This document shows, one piece after another, positions 40,731-49,355 of a stretch of DNA of 52,757 nucleotides. The first letter of the stretch is position 1; each line of letters begins with the position of its first letter. The notes under the pieces are model-generated. The model was not told where the DNA came from, did not search any database, and saw nothing but the letters and a program-made list of their open reading frames with translations. The position numbers and the translations under genes are program-made. The DNA comes from Actinomycetota bacterium (GTDB lineage Bacteria; Actinomycetota; Aquicultoria; Aquicultorales; Aquicultoraceae), in NCBI GenBank assembly GCA_030018005.1, contig JASEGT010000005.1, positions 1 through 52,757 on the forward strand. The letters run 5' to 3'.

Positions 40731-43037
40731 TTATTCACCCAACTGGCGTTGCCTTTCAACAAGCTTATAGCTCTCCAAGATGTCGCCTTCTTTGATGTCC
40801 TGGAAGTTTGCGAGCCCGATACCGCACTCGAAACCTTCCTTAACGACTTTGACATCGTCCTTGAAGCGACGGAGAGAGACGATGCTTCCGTCATAGATTA
40901 TTTGACCCTCGCGGACCAGGCGAATCCGATGGTTTCTATCGACTTCGCCCTGTTGGACGTAGCAGCCCGCGATAACGCCGAGTTTTGGTACCTTAAAGGT
41001 GGCACGCACTTCGACACGGCCGGTATCGACCTCTTTTATCTCAGGCGATAGAAGGCCGCTCAGCGCCTGCGTAATATCTTCAACGACCTTGTAGATAATC
41101 CGGTATACGCGGATATCAACAGTCTCTTTCGCCGCCATTGCCTGCGCGTTTACATCAGGTCGAACATTGAAGCCGATAACTATCGCGTTCGACGCGGCCG
41201 CGAGCATGATATCGGTTTCGGATATACCACCGACACCGGTATGGATGATTTTAATCTGAACCTCTTCGGTGTTGAGCTTGTACAGGGCGTCTTTTATAGC
41301 CTCGACGGAGCCTTGCGTATCCGCCTTGATGACCAGGTTAAGGTCCTTGATCTCACCCTCTTGGATTCTCGCGAAGAGGTCTTCTAGCGTTACTCTGCTC
41401 CGTTCCTCCTGGGCGATCAAGCGGCGTTTAAGCGCCCGCTCTTCCGCTATGTGACGTGCTTCTTTCTCGTCTCCTACAACTTTAAGCTCCTCACCGGCTT
41501 GTGGCAGCGACGATAGTCCGACTACCTCTACCGGTTGCGCGGGTGTAGCCTCCAAGACCGTTTTGCCTTTATCATCGCTCATCGCGCGTACTTTGCCATA
41601 TGTGGCTCCGGCGACTACCGCATCTCCGACATGGAGCGTGCCCCGGTAAATCAAGACCGTCGCTACCGGGCCGCGGCCGCGCTCGAGTTTCGCCTCGATA
41701 CACGTCCCCCGTGCCCTGGTGTTCGGGTTGGCTTTCAGTTCTTTTATATCCGCAACGAGCAGAACCATCTCCAGCAGGTCCTGGATGTTGAGTTTTTGCT
41801 TCGCCGATACGTCGACGAATATCGTGTCCCCGCCCCACTCTTCGGGGATGAGCGCATATTCGGTGAGTTCCTGGCGTACTCGTGTGGGGTCCGCGTTCTC
41901 CTTGTCGATCTTGTTGACCGCGACGACTATGGGAACATTAGCGGCTTTCGCGTGGTTTATCGCCTCAACGGTTTGAGGCATAACACCGTCATCGGCGGCG
42001 ACTACCAGCACGGCGATATCCGTGACTTGCGCACCGCGCGCGCGCATCGCGGTAAACGCCTCGTGACCCGGGGTGTCTATGAAAGTTATTTTTCTTCCAT
42101 CGAGGACTACCTGGTACGCTCCTATATGCTGCGTGATGCCGCCCGCTTCGCCCGACATGACATCGGTCTTGCGGATGGCGTCCAGCAGCGACGTCTTCCC
42201 ATGGTCGACATGGCCCATAACCGTCACGACCGGCGGCCTTGGAACGAGCTTCGACAAATCCTCCTCGAATTCTTCCTCTTCTTCCAGCTCTTCCGGGCTG
42301 ATTATTTTAGGTTCGTAGCCGAGGTCGTCCGCGAGTATTTCTATAACGTCGGAGCTTAGGGACTGGTTTATCGTTACCAGCTCGCCCAGCTTGAGCAATG
42401 TCTTTATAATGGCTGTCGGCTCTTTGCCGACTAGTTCTGCGAATTCCTTGACGGTCGCGGCTCGCGGTATCTCCAAGATTTTGGCTTTTTCGACCGGAGG
42501 AGCTGCCGCTACCTGCGTCTCTTTCGCAGGAGCCTCGACTTTTGCTTCCGGTCGCAGCTGCGGCTTTTGCTCTGGTGCAGGTTTCGCGACCACCGGAGCA
42601 GGTTTTGTCTCCGGGCGCTGCGCTTGCGGCCGCGGCGCCGGCTCAGGACTCGTTTTTGGGCCGGCTTTCGGAGCCGGTTTTGACTGTGTCTTCTGGGCAG
42701 GCTTAGGAGTCGGCTTTGCCGGAGCCTTCGCGGCACCGGCGGCAGGTTTAACCGCCTTGTCACTTGCCGCTACCGGCTTCGACGCCGGTTGTGCCTTAGC
42801 GGGTTTCGCCGCTGTCGCCTCTTTAGTCACGGCAGGCTTCTTGTCGCCCACCGGTTTCTTCTTCTTGACTTCAGCTTGTGGTGACGAACCGGCAGTCTGG
42901 GCAGCCTGAAGCTCCTTTACCACCGATGGTTCGATGGCGGCAAAGTGATTCTTTACCTCGACACCTAGTTTTTGAAGTCTGTTCATGAGTTCAGTGCTCG
43001 ATACGCCCATTTGTTTAGCCAGCTCATAAACTCTCAT
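40731..43037 (-). CDS. infB: Translation initiation factor IF-2
   Basis: IF-2 positions initiator tRNA on the 30S subunit. The 768-residue protein has an N-terminal helical domain (MRVYELAKQMGVSSTELMNRL), a long lysine/alanine/proline-rich linker (about 55-180, low complexity), a second IF2_N domain (about 190-240), and the GTPase with GHVDHGKTSLLD. Standard C-terminal domains complete it. The linker is repetitive in PAKP/KPAP-like units, typical of high-GC bacteria. SD GGTGG lies upstream; the gene follows ylxR by 16 bp. Confidence 0.97.
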   Translation of the reverse strand: MRVYELAKQMGVSSTELMNRLQKLGVEVKNHFAAIEPSVVKELQAAQTAGSSPQAEVKKKKPVGDKKPAVTKEATAAKPAKAQPASKPVAASDKAVKPAAGAAKAPAKPTPKPAQKTQSKPAPKAGPKTSPEPAPRPQAQRPETKPAPVVAKPAPEQKPQLRPEAKVEAPAKETQVAAAPPVEKAKILEIPRAATVKEFAELVGKEPTAIIKTLLKLGELVTINQSLSSDVIEILADDLGYEPKIISPEELEEEEEFEEDLSKLVPRPPVVTVMGHVDHGKTSLLDAIRKTDVMSGEAGGITQHIGAYQVVLDGRKITFIDTPGHEAFTAMRARGAQVTDIAVLVVAADDGVMPQTVEAINHAKAANVPIVVAVNKIDKENADPTRVRQELTEYALIPEEWGGDTIFVDVSAKQKLNIQDLLEMVLLVADIKELKANPNTRARGTCIEAKLERGRGPVATVLIYRGTLHVGDAVVAGATYGKVRAMSDDKGKTVLEATPAQPVEVVGLSSLPQAGEELKVVGDEKEARHIAEERALKRRLIAQEERSRVTLEDLFARIQEGEIKDLNLVIKADTQGSVEAIKDALYKLNTEEVQIKIIHTGVGGISETDIMLAAASNAIVIGFNVRPDVNAQAMAAKETVDIRVYRIIYKVVEDITQALSGLLSPEIKEVDTGRVEVRATFKVPKLGVIAGCYVQQGEVDRNHRIRLVREGQIIYDGSIVSLRRFKDDVKVVKEGFECGIGLANFQDIKEGDILESYKLVERQRQLGE

Positions 43038-43053
43038 CCGATCACCACCTAAT

Positions 43054-43344
43054 CTATTTCGTGCCCTTATCCCCTAGAAGGGCTTGAACATCATCAATTA
43101 TTCGCTCCAGCGTCTCTTTCGCAATGTCCGTATCGAGCGCCTTGGCAAGCCTTCCGCTTTTTGTAGCCGCCGTAAGGCAATCTTTGCTCGGACATACATA
43201 TGCTCCCCGCCCGTTAGCTTTTCCCGTCGGGTCGACTATTATCTCTCGCTCAGGTGTTCTTACGATGCGTATCAAATCCCTTTTCGGCATAACCTCTCGG
43301 CATCCGATACACATTCGCTGAGCGGGACTCCTCGTTTTCGCCAA
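43054..43344 (-). CDS. ylxR: YlxR/RnpM family RNA-binding protein
   Basis: The 96-residue protein shows the DUF448 core RMCIGCREVMPKRDLIRIVR and GRGAYVCPSKDCL. The Bacillus homologue, RnpM, binds RNase P RNA. It lies 3 bp after nusA and ahead of infB, its universal place in Gram-positives. Confidence 0.93.
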   Translation of the reverse strand: MAKTRSPAQRMCIGCREVMPKRDLIRIVRTPEREIIVDPTGKANGRGAYVCPSKDCLTAATKSGRLAKALDTDIAKETLERIIDDVQALLGDKGTK

Positions 43345-43347
43345 CGA

Positions 43348-44520
43348 TTACCCCTCGGCTTCCTCGAGCTTTTTGTGGACACCGCAATAAGCGCTGCCTG
43401 GGCGGGCTTTGTTTGTACAGCGCTCTCCTGAAGACTTTATGGCCTCGCAGAACACATCGGCGTCCGCCGCCGATTCGGCTCCGGACGGTGTCTCCACAGG
43501 CTTTTCGCCGGCGTTGTATGCAAGTATTTCATCAGCCTCGCCCGAGTCCGTTGCTTGAGATTCACTCTTAATATCGATGCGCCATCCTGTCAGTTTTGCG
43601 GCAAGGCGGGCGTTTTGACCCTCTTTACCGATAGCCAGCGATAGCTGGTTATCCGGGACGACGACCTCGGCGGTATGATCTGCTTCATTTACCTTAACAC
43701 TTTTTACCCTCGCCGGGCTGAGTGCGTTCGCCACGAATTGTGCGGGGTCCTCGTTCCATTCCACCACATCTATTTTCTCGCCGCGCAGCTCACTTACGAC
43801 CATACGCACCCGGGAACCCTTAGGCCCGACGCATGCCCCCACCGGATCGATGCTTGCGTCTCTCGACGCGACGGCTATTTTCGAACGATAGCCGGGCTCG
43901 CGAGCGACCGACTTTATGTCGACGTAGCCCTCGTAGATCTCCGGTACCTCGAGCTCGAAAAGACGTCTCAAGAGGCTCGGGTGGGTGCGCGATACTATAA
44001 TCTGCGGCTCTTTTGTCGTCCGCCTGACTTCGACGATATATGTCTTGATACGCGTTCCATGGTCATAGCGCTCGGTCGGAACTTGTTCTGTCGGAGGCAG
44101 TAGCGCTTCAACTCTTCCCAGGTTGACCAAGGTGTAGCGCTGATCGCTCTGCTCGACAATGCCGGTAACGATGTCGCCTTCGCGGTCGATGTACTCCTGG
44201 TACATGTTTTCTCGCTCCGCTTCGCGAATTCTTTGTAGAATAACCTGCTTAGCGGTTTGTGCGGCGATTCTGCCGAAGTTATCCGGCGTTATCTCCTCTT
44301 CGATAAGCTCAGGCTCGGCGCCTTCCTTCTCGACCCACTCCTGTGAAAAAACGCTTATCTGCCCGGTTTCGGGGTGGATGTCGACCCTTATCTCCTGTGT
44401 GCCGTAGTTGCGATTGTATGCAGCCGCAAGAGATGTCTTAAGCGCTTCAAGGACGGTTTCCGGAGCTATCTGTTTTTCGCGTTCAAGTTGTTTGAGAGCT
44501 TCAATCAACTCACCGTTCAC
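43348..44520 (-). CDS. nusA: Transcription factor NusA with C-terminal zinc-knuckle-like tail
   Basis: NusA modulates pausing, termination and antitermination. The 390-residue protein has the N-terminal RNAP-binding domain (1-130), S1 (about 130-200, GDIVTGIVEQSDQRYTLVNL region), KH1 and KH2 (VGPKGSRVRMVVSEL and AIGKEGQNARLAAKL). Beyond the usual end there is a linker rich in A, E and S, then a C-X9-C-X10-C-X2-H arrangement at C358, C368, C379 and H382. It resembles small zinc knuckles of the RCxNxxxxGxxYCxxH kind. This tail is unusual for NusA as I know it. Confidence 0.94.
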   Translation of the reverse strand: MNGELIEALKQLEREKQIAPETVLEALKTSLAAAYNRNYGTQEIRVDIHPETGQISVFSQEWVEKEGAEPELIEEEITPDNFGRIAAQTAKQVILQRIREAERENMYQEYIDREGDIVTGIVEQSDQRYTLVNLGRVEALLPPTEQVPTERYDHGTRIKTYIVEVRRTTKEPQIIVSRTHPSLLRRLFELEVPEIYEGYVDIKSVAREPGYRSKIAVASRDASIDPVGACVGPKGSRVRMVVSELRGEKIDVVEWNEDPAQFVANALSPARVKSVKVNEADHTAEVVVPDNQLSLAIGKEGQNARLAAKLTGWRIDIKSESQATDSGEADEILAYNAGEKPVETPSGAESAADADVFCEAIKSSGERCTNKARPGSAYCGVHKKLEEAEG

Positions 44521-44543
44521 GTTATATGGCTCCTTTCACATGC

Positions 44544-45014
44544 CTAAAACTTTATATCGACTTGGAGGCGTGCCCTTGCCACGTTGTCGTAGTTTATCTC
44601 AAATCTCGCTTCGTCCACCTCGACCACGAAACCGGTATCGCCGGCCTCTACGAGGCGACCTTTGAAGTTCTTCCTGTTCTCTATCGCTTTATCAGTTTTA
44701 ACCGACACGTTCGAACCCGCAAACCGCTTAAAGTGCTCAGGTTTGGTAAGCGGCCGCTCAATGCCGGGAGATGAGACTTCGAGCGTGAATTTCTGCTCTA
44801 TCAAACCAGTCTCGTCGAGCAGCTTGCCGATATCCTTACTCGCTGTCGCGAGGTCATCGAGACCGACTGCGGCTGCTGTGCCGTCCAGCAAGATTCTAAG
44901 TACGAGCCCGACGGCTTCGCGCTTTAATTCGATATCGACCAGCTCAAGGTCACTTCTGTCTAAAATGGGCATTAGTAACTGTTCGACCTGGTCGATTTTT
45001 GCGTCGCGCTTCAT
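44544..45014 (-). CDS. rimP: Ribosome maturation factor RimP
   Basis: RimP supports 30S maturation. The 156-residue protein shows VDIELKREAVGLVLRILLDG, LEVSSPGIERPL and a C-terminal SH3-like part. It is the first gene of the rimP-nusA-ylxR-infB operon, with a promoter 75-100 bp upstream and a terminator-like hairpin just before its SD (GAGGGTG, 7 nt before the ATG). Confidence 0.95.
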   Translation of the reverse strand: MKRDAKIDQVEQLLMPILDRSDLELVDIELKREAVGLVLRILLDGTAAAVGLDDLATASKDIGKLLDETGLIEQKFTLEVSSPGIERPLTKPEHFKRFAGSNVSVKTDKAIENRKNFKGRLVEAGDTGFVVEVDEARFEINYDNVARARLQVDIKF

Positions 45015-45030
45015 CAGCAGGCACCCTCAT

Positions 45031-45058
45031 AAGTAAAAGAGTGGGTATCTACCCACTC
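45031..45058 (-). terminator. Terminator-like hairpin (attenuator) in the rimP leader
   Basis: GAGTGGGTA-ga-TACCCACTC is a perfect dyad (45039-45058) followed on the minus strand by TTTTACTT. It lies between the predicted rimP promoter and the rimP SD, so every transcript from that promoter must cross it. Confidence 0.65.
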
Positions 45059-45087
45059 GCAAAATTACCCATACTCAGTTCTGCCAT

Positions 45088-45116
45088 ATCATATCACAAG
45101 GTAATATATTGCGCAA
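45088..45116 (-). promoter_or_regulatory. Promoter of the rimP-nusA-infB operon
   Basis: TTGCGC (45111-45116), 17 bp, TATGAT (45088-45093) on the minus strand. The predicted start near 45081 leaves a leader of about 66 nt. Confidence 0.6.
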
Positions 45117-45130
45117 TTCACACAAACTAG

Positions 45131-45154
45131 CCTCTTAATATATTTATTAAGAGG
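45131..45154. repeat. AT-rich perfect inverted repeat upstream of the rimP promoter
   Basis: CCTCTTAATA and TATTAAGAGG pair perfectly over 10 bp around a 4-nt loop. It lacks a T run on the minus strand, so it is not a clear terminator for hpt transcripts; it could stabilise the hpt 3' end or bind a regulator. Confidence 0.5.
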
Positions 45155-45208
45155 TAAAAAGTCACTTACTATATACCCTAAAGTGATTCGAAGCTGTAGA
45201 AGCTTGGC

Positions 45209-45775
45209 TTATGGGAGCTGCTCTTTAAGGTCGAAATCGTAGATGGATTTCTTGAGGATGCCGATATACGGCAGGTTGCGGTATTTTTGGCGGTAATCGA
45301 GCCCATAACCGACTACGAAGGCGTCCGGGACATCGAAACCCTTGTATTTAATGGGCAGGTTGTCGAGTATACGTCGCGCCGATTTGTCGAGCAACACGCA
45401 CACGTTAAGGCTCGCGGGCTCGCGTGACGAAAGGTTCTTCAAAAGGTAGCCGAGGGTCAGCCCGGTATCGATGATATCTTCAACGACCAGGACGTGCCGG
45501 TCGTTGATGTTCTCCTCAAGGTCTTTGACGACTCTGACCACACCCGATGATTCTGTCGACGGACCGTAGCTGGAGATAGCCATGAAATCGACAGTGACGG
45601 GTATCGACATTTTTCGGATGAGGTCGGAGACGAAAATCACGCCTCCTCTAAGAACGTTGACAATGACGAGGTCTTTGTCTGCATATTCAGCTGAGATCTC
45701 TTTGCCGAGCTCTAGGACTTTTGCTGCGATCTCATCTTCGCTTATGAGTATCTTCTCGATATGGTCGTCGAGCAT
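45209..45775 (-). CDS. hpt: Hypoxanthine phosphoribosyltransferase
   Basis: The enzyme salvages hypoxanthine (and usually guanine) to nucleotides. The 188-residue protein carries the PRPP-binding motif VLVVEDIIDTGLTL and the upstream NVLRGGVIFVSDLIR loop; the C-terminal VVGYGLDYRQKYRNLPYIG is characteristic of Hpt. GAGG lies about 6 nt before the ATG. It faces the rimP promoter region downstream. Confidence 0.95.
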   Translation of the reverse strand: MLDDHIEKILISEDEIAAKVLELGKEISAEYADKDLVIVNVLRGGVIFVSDLIRKMSIPVTVDFMAISSYGPSTESSGVVRVVKDLEENINDRHVLVVEDIIDTGLTLGYLLKNLSSREPASLNVCVLLDKSARRILDNLPIKYKGFDVPDAFVVGYGLDYRQKYRNLPYIGILKKSIYDFDLKEQLP

Positions 45776-45846
45776 TATGCCTCCTGCGCCTGGTATCGTT
45801 TACCTAATATTATATCGGAAACTCCGGCGCGCAATAAAGACCTTAC

Positions 45847-46263
45847 TTACGGCGTCTCTTCGTGAGGCATTCCGTATTTTAGAAGAAGGTTCTTAAAGTC
45901 TTTTTGGTAGAATATCTTGATGTTGATTTCGGGGTGTAGCTCGCGCAAGCGCCTGACCTTGCGGTTTTTCTTGGTAACGAGCTTCTGGCTCATCGTCGTA
46001 AGCTCTATGTAAAGGTCGAGGTCGGATAAGTAAAAGTCGGGGGAAAAGCTTTGTGTCACGTTTCCTTCCTTATCCCATTCGATTGGAAACGTACGCGGCT
46101 CGTATTCCCACTTAATCCCGTAGAAATCGAGTATTCTTGCGCAGTGCTCCTCGCTGGGGTGAGCGAACTCGATTCCATTGTATACGATTTTCTCGGGAGG
46201 GGTGCTTACATCATCCCCAGCCTTGTTGTTTTCTATTTCTTCTTCTCTTATATCGTCGCTCAT
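45847..46263 (-). CDS. Small PD-(D/E)XK-nuclease-like protein, function unknown
   Basis: The 138-residue protein has the layout of a restriction-endonuclease-like fold: E38/E39 in HPSEEHCARILDFYGI, then W-EYEP, then the SPDFYL strand turn (D76), and a following strand with YIELT (E87). The expected E-x-K lysine is a threonine; K94 or K98/K99 in SQKLVTKKNRK might substitute. The first 22 residues are acidic and probably disordered. I recall similar conserved hypothetical proteins in Gram-positive genomes but know no function. No clear SD is seen. Confidence 0.6.
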   Translation of the reverse strand: MSDDIREEEIENNKAGDDVSTPPEKIVYNGIEFAHPSEEHCARILDFYGIKWEYEPRTFPIEWDKEGNVTQSFSPDFYLSDLDLYIELTTMSQKLVTKKNRKVRRLRELHPEINIKIFYQKDFKNLLLKYGMPHEETP

Positions 46264-46421
46264 GAAGTTCGCACACTGATAGCTTTTTCATTATAATGCT
46301 CGCGCCCATAGAATGCGCTCGCATGCCCGCAGCTTATCGTTGCAGCTTGTAGTTGCACCGCCATCCTTCAAAATATACGGTTTTATCGATTGCAGTGCAA
46401 TACGCCAATTCATTCATTATA

Positions 46422-47213
46422 TCAAAAATTCAGCTGTCGTACCTTTGCGACCGGCTCGAAGTATAGCCTGTGAATAGGCGACGGCCCATGCTTTTCGAGC
46501 GCTCTGCAATGGTCGTCGGTACCGTATCCCTTATGTCTATCAAAACCATACCGTGGATATAGACGGTGTTGCTCGACCATTATCCGGTCTCGCGTCACCT
46601 TGGCCAGGACCGACGCCGCCGCTATGGTCAACGATAAGTCGTCGCCCTTGGTGATAGCTAGATGCGGAGTCTCCAGTGATGGAAGGGCGAAAGCATCTGA
46701 AAGAACGTAGTCCGCTTGCGGGCTCAACCCGAGAACCGCTTGCTCAAGCGCATGCAGGTTCGCCCATTGAATTCCGTTTGCATCGATGAGACCGGCGTCG
46801 ATTTCTACGATATGCCATGCGCGGGCCGCTCCCTTTATCGGCTCGAACAAGCTGTCGCGCTGTTCCGGTGTTAAGCGCTTGCTGTCACGCAAGCCACGGA
46901 GTTCGGTGTTTTTGGGGAGAATAACAGCGGCGGCTACCAGCGGCCCGGCCAAGGCCCCACGCCCTGCTTCATCTACGCCGGCGACGAACTCGAAGCCTTG
47001 AGCGCCAAGATTGCGCTCATATTTGGTAAGCTCGGCCAAGCGACGTTCTTCTTGGGCTAAACGCTCTTTCCTGCGGCTCCAGGACAAGGCAAGCGACCGA
47101 AGACCGGCCCTGCCGTCGCGCTCTATAAGCCGCAGAAGCTCCTCGGCCTTGGAATCGTCAACCGAAGCGAGGTGCGTTTTTATTTCCGCGATAGTCATCT
47201 TCGAAAGGCTCAT
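46422..47213 (-). CDS. rnhB: Ribonuclease HII
   Basis: RNase HII removes RNA from RNA-DNA hybrids and single misincorporated ribonucleotides. The DEAGRG motif gives catalytic D81 and E82; LRDSKRLTPEQR and a conserved aspartate in YVLSDAFALP follow. The 263-residue length includes the 70-residue N-terminal extension common in Bacillus-type enzymes. It ends 158 bp before the small nuclease-like gene and begins 20 bp after lepB. Confidence 0.95.
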   Translation of the reverse strand: MSLSKMTIAEIKTHLASVDDSKAEELLRLIERDGRAGLRSLALSWSRRKERLAQEERRLAELTKYERNLGAQGFEFVAGVDEAGRGALAGPLVAAAVILPKNTELRGLRDSKRLTPEQRDSLFEPIKGAARAWHIVEIDAGLIDANGIQWANLHALEQAVLGLSPQADYVLSDAFALPSLETPHLAITKGDDLSLTIAAASVLAKVTRDRIMVEQHRLYPRYGFDRHKGYGTDDHCRALEKHGPSPIHRLYFEPVAKVRQLNF

Positions 47214-47233
47214 AATGATTTAGCTTGGTCGAC

Positions 47234-47896
47234 TTATTCGAAAAGGCTTATCCGGTCCAGGGGCCAATATATCATGAACGCCTTGCCGAGTATGGCGTCT
47301 TCGCGCAACTGGCCGAATACGCGCCCGTCCGCGGAGTTGGGTCGGTTGTCGCCCATGACCATGACATGGTCTTTTCTGATTACTTCCGGGCCCCAGTTGC
47401 TATAATCGCCCGGCATCGTCTCGTAATCTTGGGGCGCCGGTTTATCGTTGACGAGCAGGTCGCCTTCGCGCACCTCGACCTTGTCACCCTCGACCGCTAC
47501 GATTCGTTTGATGTAGTCGCGGTGACCTTGCGTGGGGGCTACGAACACGATTATGTCACCCGGTTTAGGTTCGTCAAACCGGTATATGAATTTGGCGACC
47601 AGAACGCGGTCTTCAGGTATGAGGGTCGGCTCCATCGATGGCGATGGAATATAAAAAGGCTGCAATATAAGCCATTTAATAACATAGGCTATCACCACAG
47701 CCGTGATTATAAGAACCGGCAATTCCTTAAGGAAAGAAATGAAAGATTCAACCTCGTTGTTGCGCGCCGGTAACTCGTTCCTATGAGCGCCTGAAATTTT
47801 ATCGCCGGTATTTTCTCCGTCACCAACAGTATTATCCGAGCGTTCTTCTCCGTTATTCGCTGTGTTTTCGCTCTCATCCGGCATATCTTCAGACAT
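47234..47896 (-). CDS. lepB: Signal peptidase I
   Basis: LepB cleaves signal peptides of exported proteins outside the membrane. An acidic, polar N-terminal tail (1-50) precedes a membrane helix (about 58-78). The nucleophile is S87 in PSPSMEPT and the general base K130 in RDYIKRIVAVEGD; MGDNRPNSADGR is box E. At 220 residues it is complete. Gene order rplS-lepB-rnhB is classic for Gram-positives. Confidence 0.96.
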   Translation of the reverse strand: MSEDMPDESENTANNGEERSDNTVGDGENTGDKISGAHRNELPARNNEVESFISFLKELPVLIITAVVIAYVIKWLILQPFYIPSPSMEPTLIPEDRVLVAKFIYRFDEPKPGDIIVFVAPTQGHRDYIKRIVAVEGDKVEVREGDLLVNDKPAPQDYETMPGDYSNWGPEVIRKDHVMVMGDNRPNSADGRVFGQLREDAILGKAFMIYWPLDRISLFE

Positions 47897-47913
47897 CCAT
47901 ATCAGATTCTTCT

Positions 47914-48258
47914 CTAAAATCTCTTTTCTTTTATGCGGGCCTTCTTGCCGATCTTCTCTCTAATGTAGTAGAGTTTCGCGCGCCTTACTTTTCCTCTCGA
48001 TAGAACCTCTATCTTTGCGACCTTCGGTGAATGCATGGGGAACGTGCGCTCAACCCCTACCCCGAAAGACATCTTGCGGACCGTAAAGGTCTCGCGAATG
48101 CCGCCATTTTGCTTCTTGATTACCGCTCCCTGAAAGACCTGGATTCTCTCGCGGCCCGCTTCAACAACCTTATAGTGAACCTTGACCGTGTCACCGGCTC
48201 TAAAGCTAGGGATGTCATCTCGAAGCTGCGCCCTTTCAATGCTTTCAATAATATCCAT
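47914..48258 (-). CDS. rplS: Ribosomal protein bL19
   Basis: The 114-residue protein is a complete L19 ([35 protein letters not shown]) that lies at the 30S-50S interface. AAGGAGG stands 7 nt before the ATG. The gene has its own strong promoter in the short gap after trmD. Confidence 0.97.
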   Translation of the reverse strand: MDIIESIERAQLRDDIPSFRAGDTVKVHYKVVEAGRERIQVFQGAVIKKQNGGIRETFTVRKMSFGVGVERTFPMHSPKVAKIEVLSRGKVRRAKLYYIREKIGKKARIKEKRF

Positions 48259-48287
48259 GATAACCTCCTTTTTGGCACAACATTAGA

Positions 48288-48316
48288 ATTATAGCTAAAG
48301 AATATGCATATATCAA
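48288..48316 (-). promoter_or_regulatory. Strong promoter of rplS
   Basis: TTGATA (48311-48316), 17 bp, TATAAT (48288-48293) on the minus strand, near-consensus. It starts immediately after the trmD stop, giving rplS-lepB-rnhB a separate transcript with a leader of about 23 nt. Confidence 0.75.
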
Positions 48317-48327
48317 TAGACTTATAC

Positions 48328-49080
48328 TCAATCGCCGGTGTCTTTCATCGCCGCGAGCTGCTTCTTGTCGGTATCGCTTAAGTCGGCATGCGCCAACAGG
48401 TCCGGCCGCTTGGATAAGGTAGCGCTCAATCGTTTCCGGTGGCGCCACTTCGCAATTTCGCCGTGGTGTCCCGAGAGCAAGACCTCCGGAACCTGCCAGC
48501 CCATAAACTCTGCGGGGCGCGTATAGTGCGGATATTCGAGAAGCCCCCCCGTAAAACTCTCCTCGGCCAGCGACTCTTCGCCCCCAAGGACGCCGGGCAA
48601 CAGGCGCACTACGGCTTCGGTTAAGGCCATCGCGGGTATCTCCCCGCCCGATAGGACAAAATCTCCGAGTGAAATCTCGTCCGTGGCGATATGCTCGTGA
48701 ACCCGCTCGTCGATGCCCTCGTAACGTCCGCAAAGCATTACAATCCGCTCCGAACGCGTAAAATCCTCAACGGTTTTCTGATCGAGCACCTTTCCTCGCG
48801 GCGTAAACAAGACAATCCGGGAGGTCGCGTGGACCTGCTCCAGGTTTTCGGATGACGTAATATCGAGGACCGCCTTGTAAATCGGCTCGGGTTTCATAAC
48901 CATGCCGTTTCCGCCGCCATAAGGGATATCGTCTACCTGCCGGTGCTTGTTATCAGTCCAATCCCGCAAATCGTGTATGAGTATTTCGACTATTTGTTTC
49001 TCGCGCGCGATTCTCACCATGCTCTCGCCTAAGACCGCTTCGAGCATAGCCGGAAATATCGTCACAATATCTATTCGCAT
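48328..49080 (-). CDS. trmD: tRNA (guanine-37-N1)-methyltransferase
   Basis: TrmD methylates G37 of tRNAs using SAM bound in a trefoil knot. The 250-residue protein shows DIPYGGGNGMVM, CGRYEGIDERV and SLGDFVLSGGEIPAM. Upstream rimM and rpsP, its usual partners, are not in this window; trmD instead heads the group, preceded by a terminator-like hairpin. GGTGAAAAG before the ATG is a modest SD. Confidence 0.96.
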   Translation of the reverse strand: MRIDIVTIFPAMLEAVLGESMVRIAREKQIVEILIHDLRDWTDNKHRQVDDIPYGGGNGMVMKPEPIYKAVLDITSSENLEQVHATSRIVLFTPRGKVLDQKTVEDFTRSERIVMLCGRYEGIDERVHEHIATDEISLGDFVLSGGEIPAMALTEAVVRLLPGVLGGEESLAEESFTGGLLEYPHYTRPAEFMGWQVPEVLLSGHHGEIAKWRHRKRLSATLSKRPDLLAHADLSDTDKKQLAAMKDTGD

Positions 49081-49093
49081 CTTTTCACCACAA

Positions 49094-49126
49094 TAAAAGG
49101 ATTAGCGCAAATAGTCTTTGCGCTAA
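49094..49126 (-). terminator. Terminator-like hairpin just before trmD
   Basis: TTAGCGCAAA (49102-49111) and TTTGCGCTAA (49117-49126) form a perfect 10-bp stem, followed on the minus strand by TCCTTTTATT. It ends about 14 bp before the trmD ATG. It may terminate the upstream cytochrome/HMA transcript or attenuate trmD. Confidence 0.65.
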
Positions 49127-49355
49127 CTGCCTGTTGCATTTGCATCACTATATACATTTACCATGCTTTACGGGTTAGATGCAACGTCGCATGAAGTTGA
49201 TAGCATAGACGGATAAAAAGATATGTCGATAGTAGACATGTCGTAGCTTCGAACACAGAGTTGGAAAGCTAGAGCGGAGAACATTCTCTCAACGAACCGC
49301 TGTGAGCCGATAGTCGACGGTTTTCCATATCAACTATAGCTTGCCGCTATTCCGC

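Noticed and set aside
41535-42359. 274-codon plus-strand reading frame
   Set aside because: Antisense to infB with no family features.
42500-42900. Repeat array in the infB N-terminal linker
   Set aside because: The repetitive DNA is explained by the KPAP/PAK-type low-complexity linker normal for IF-2.
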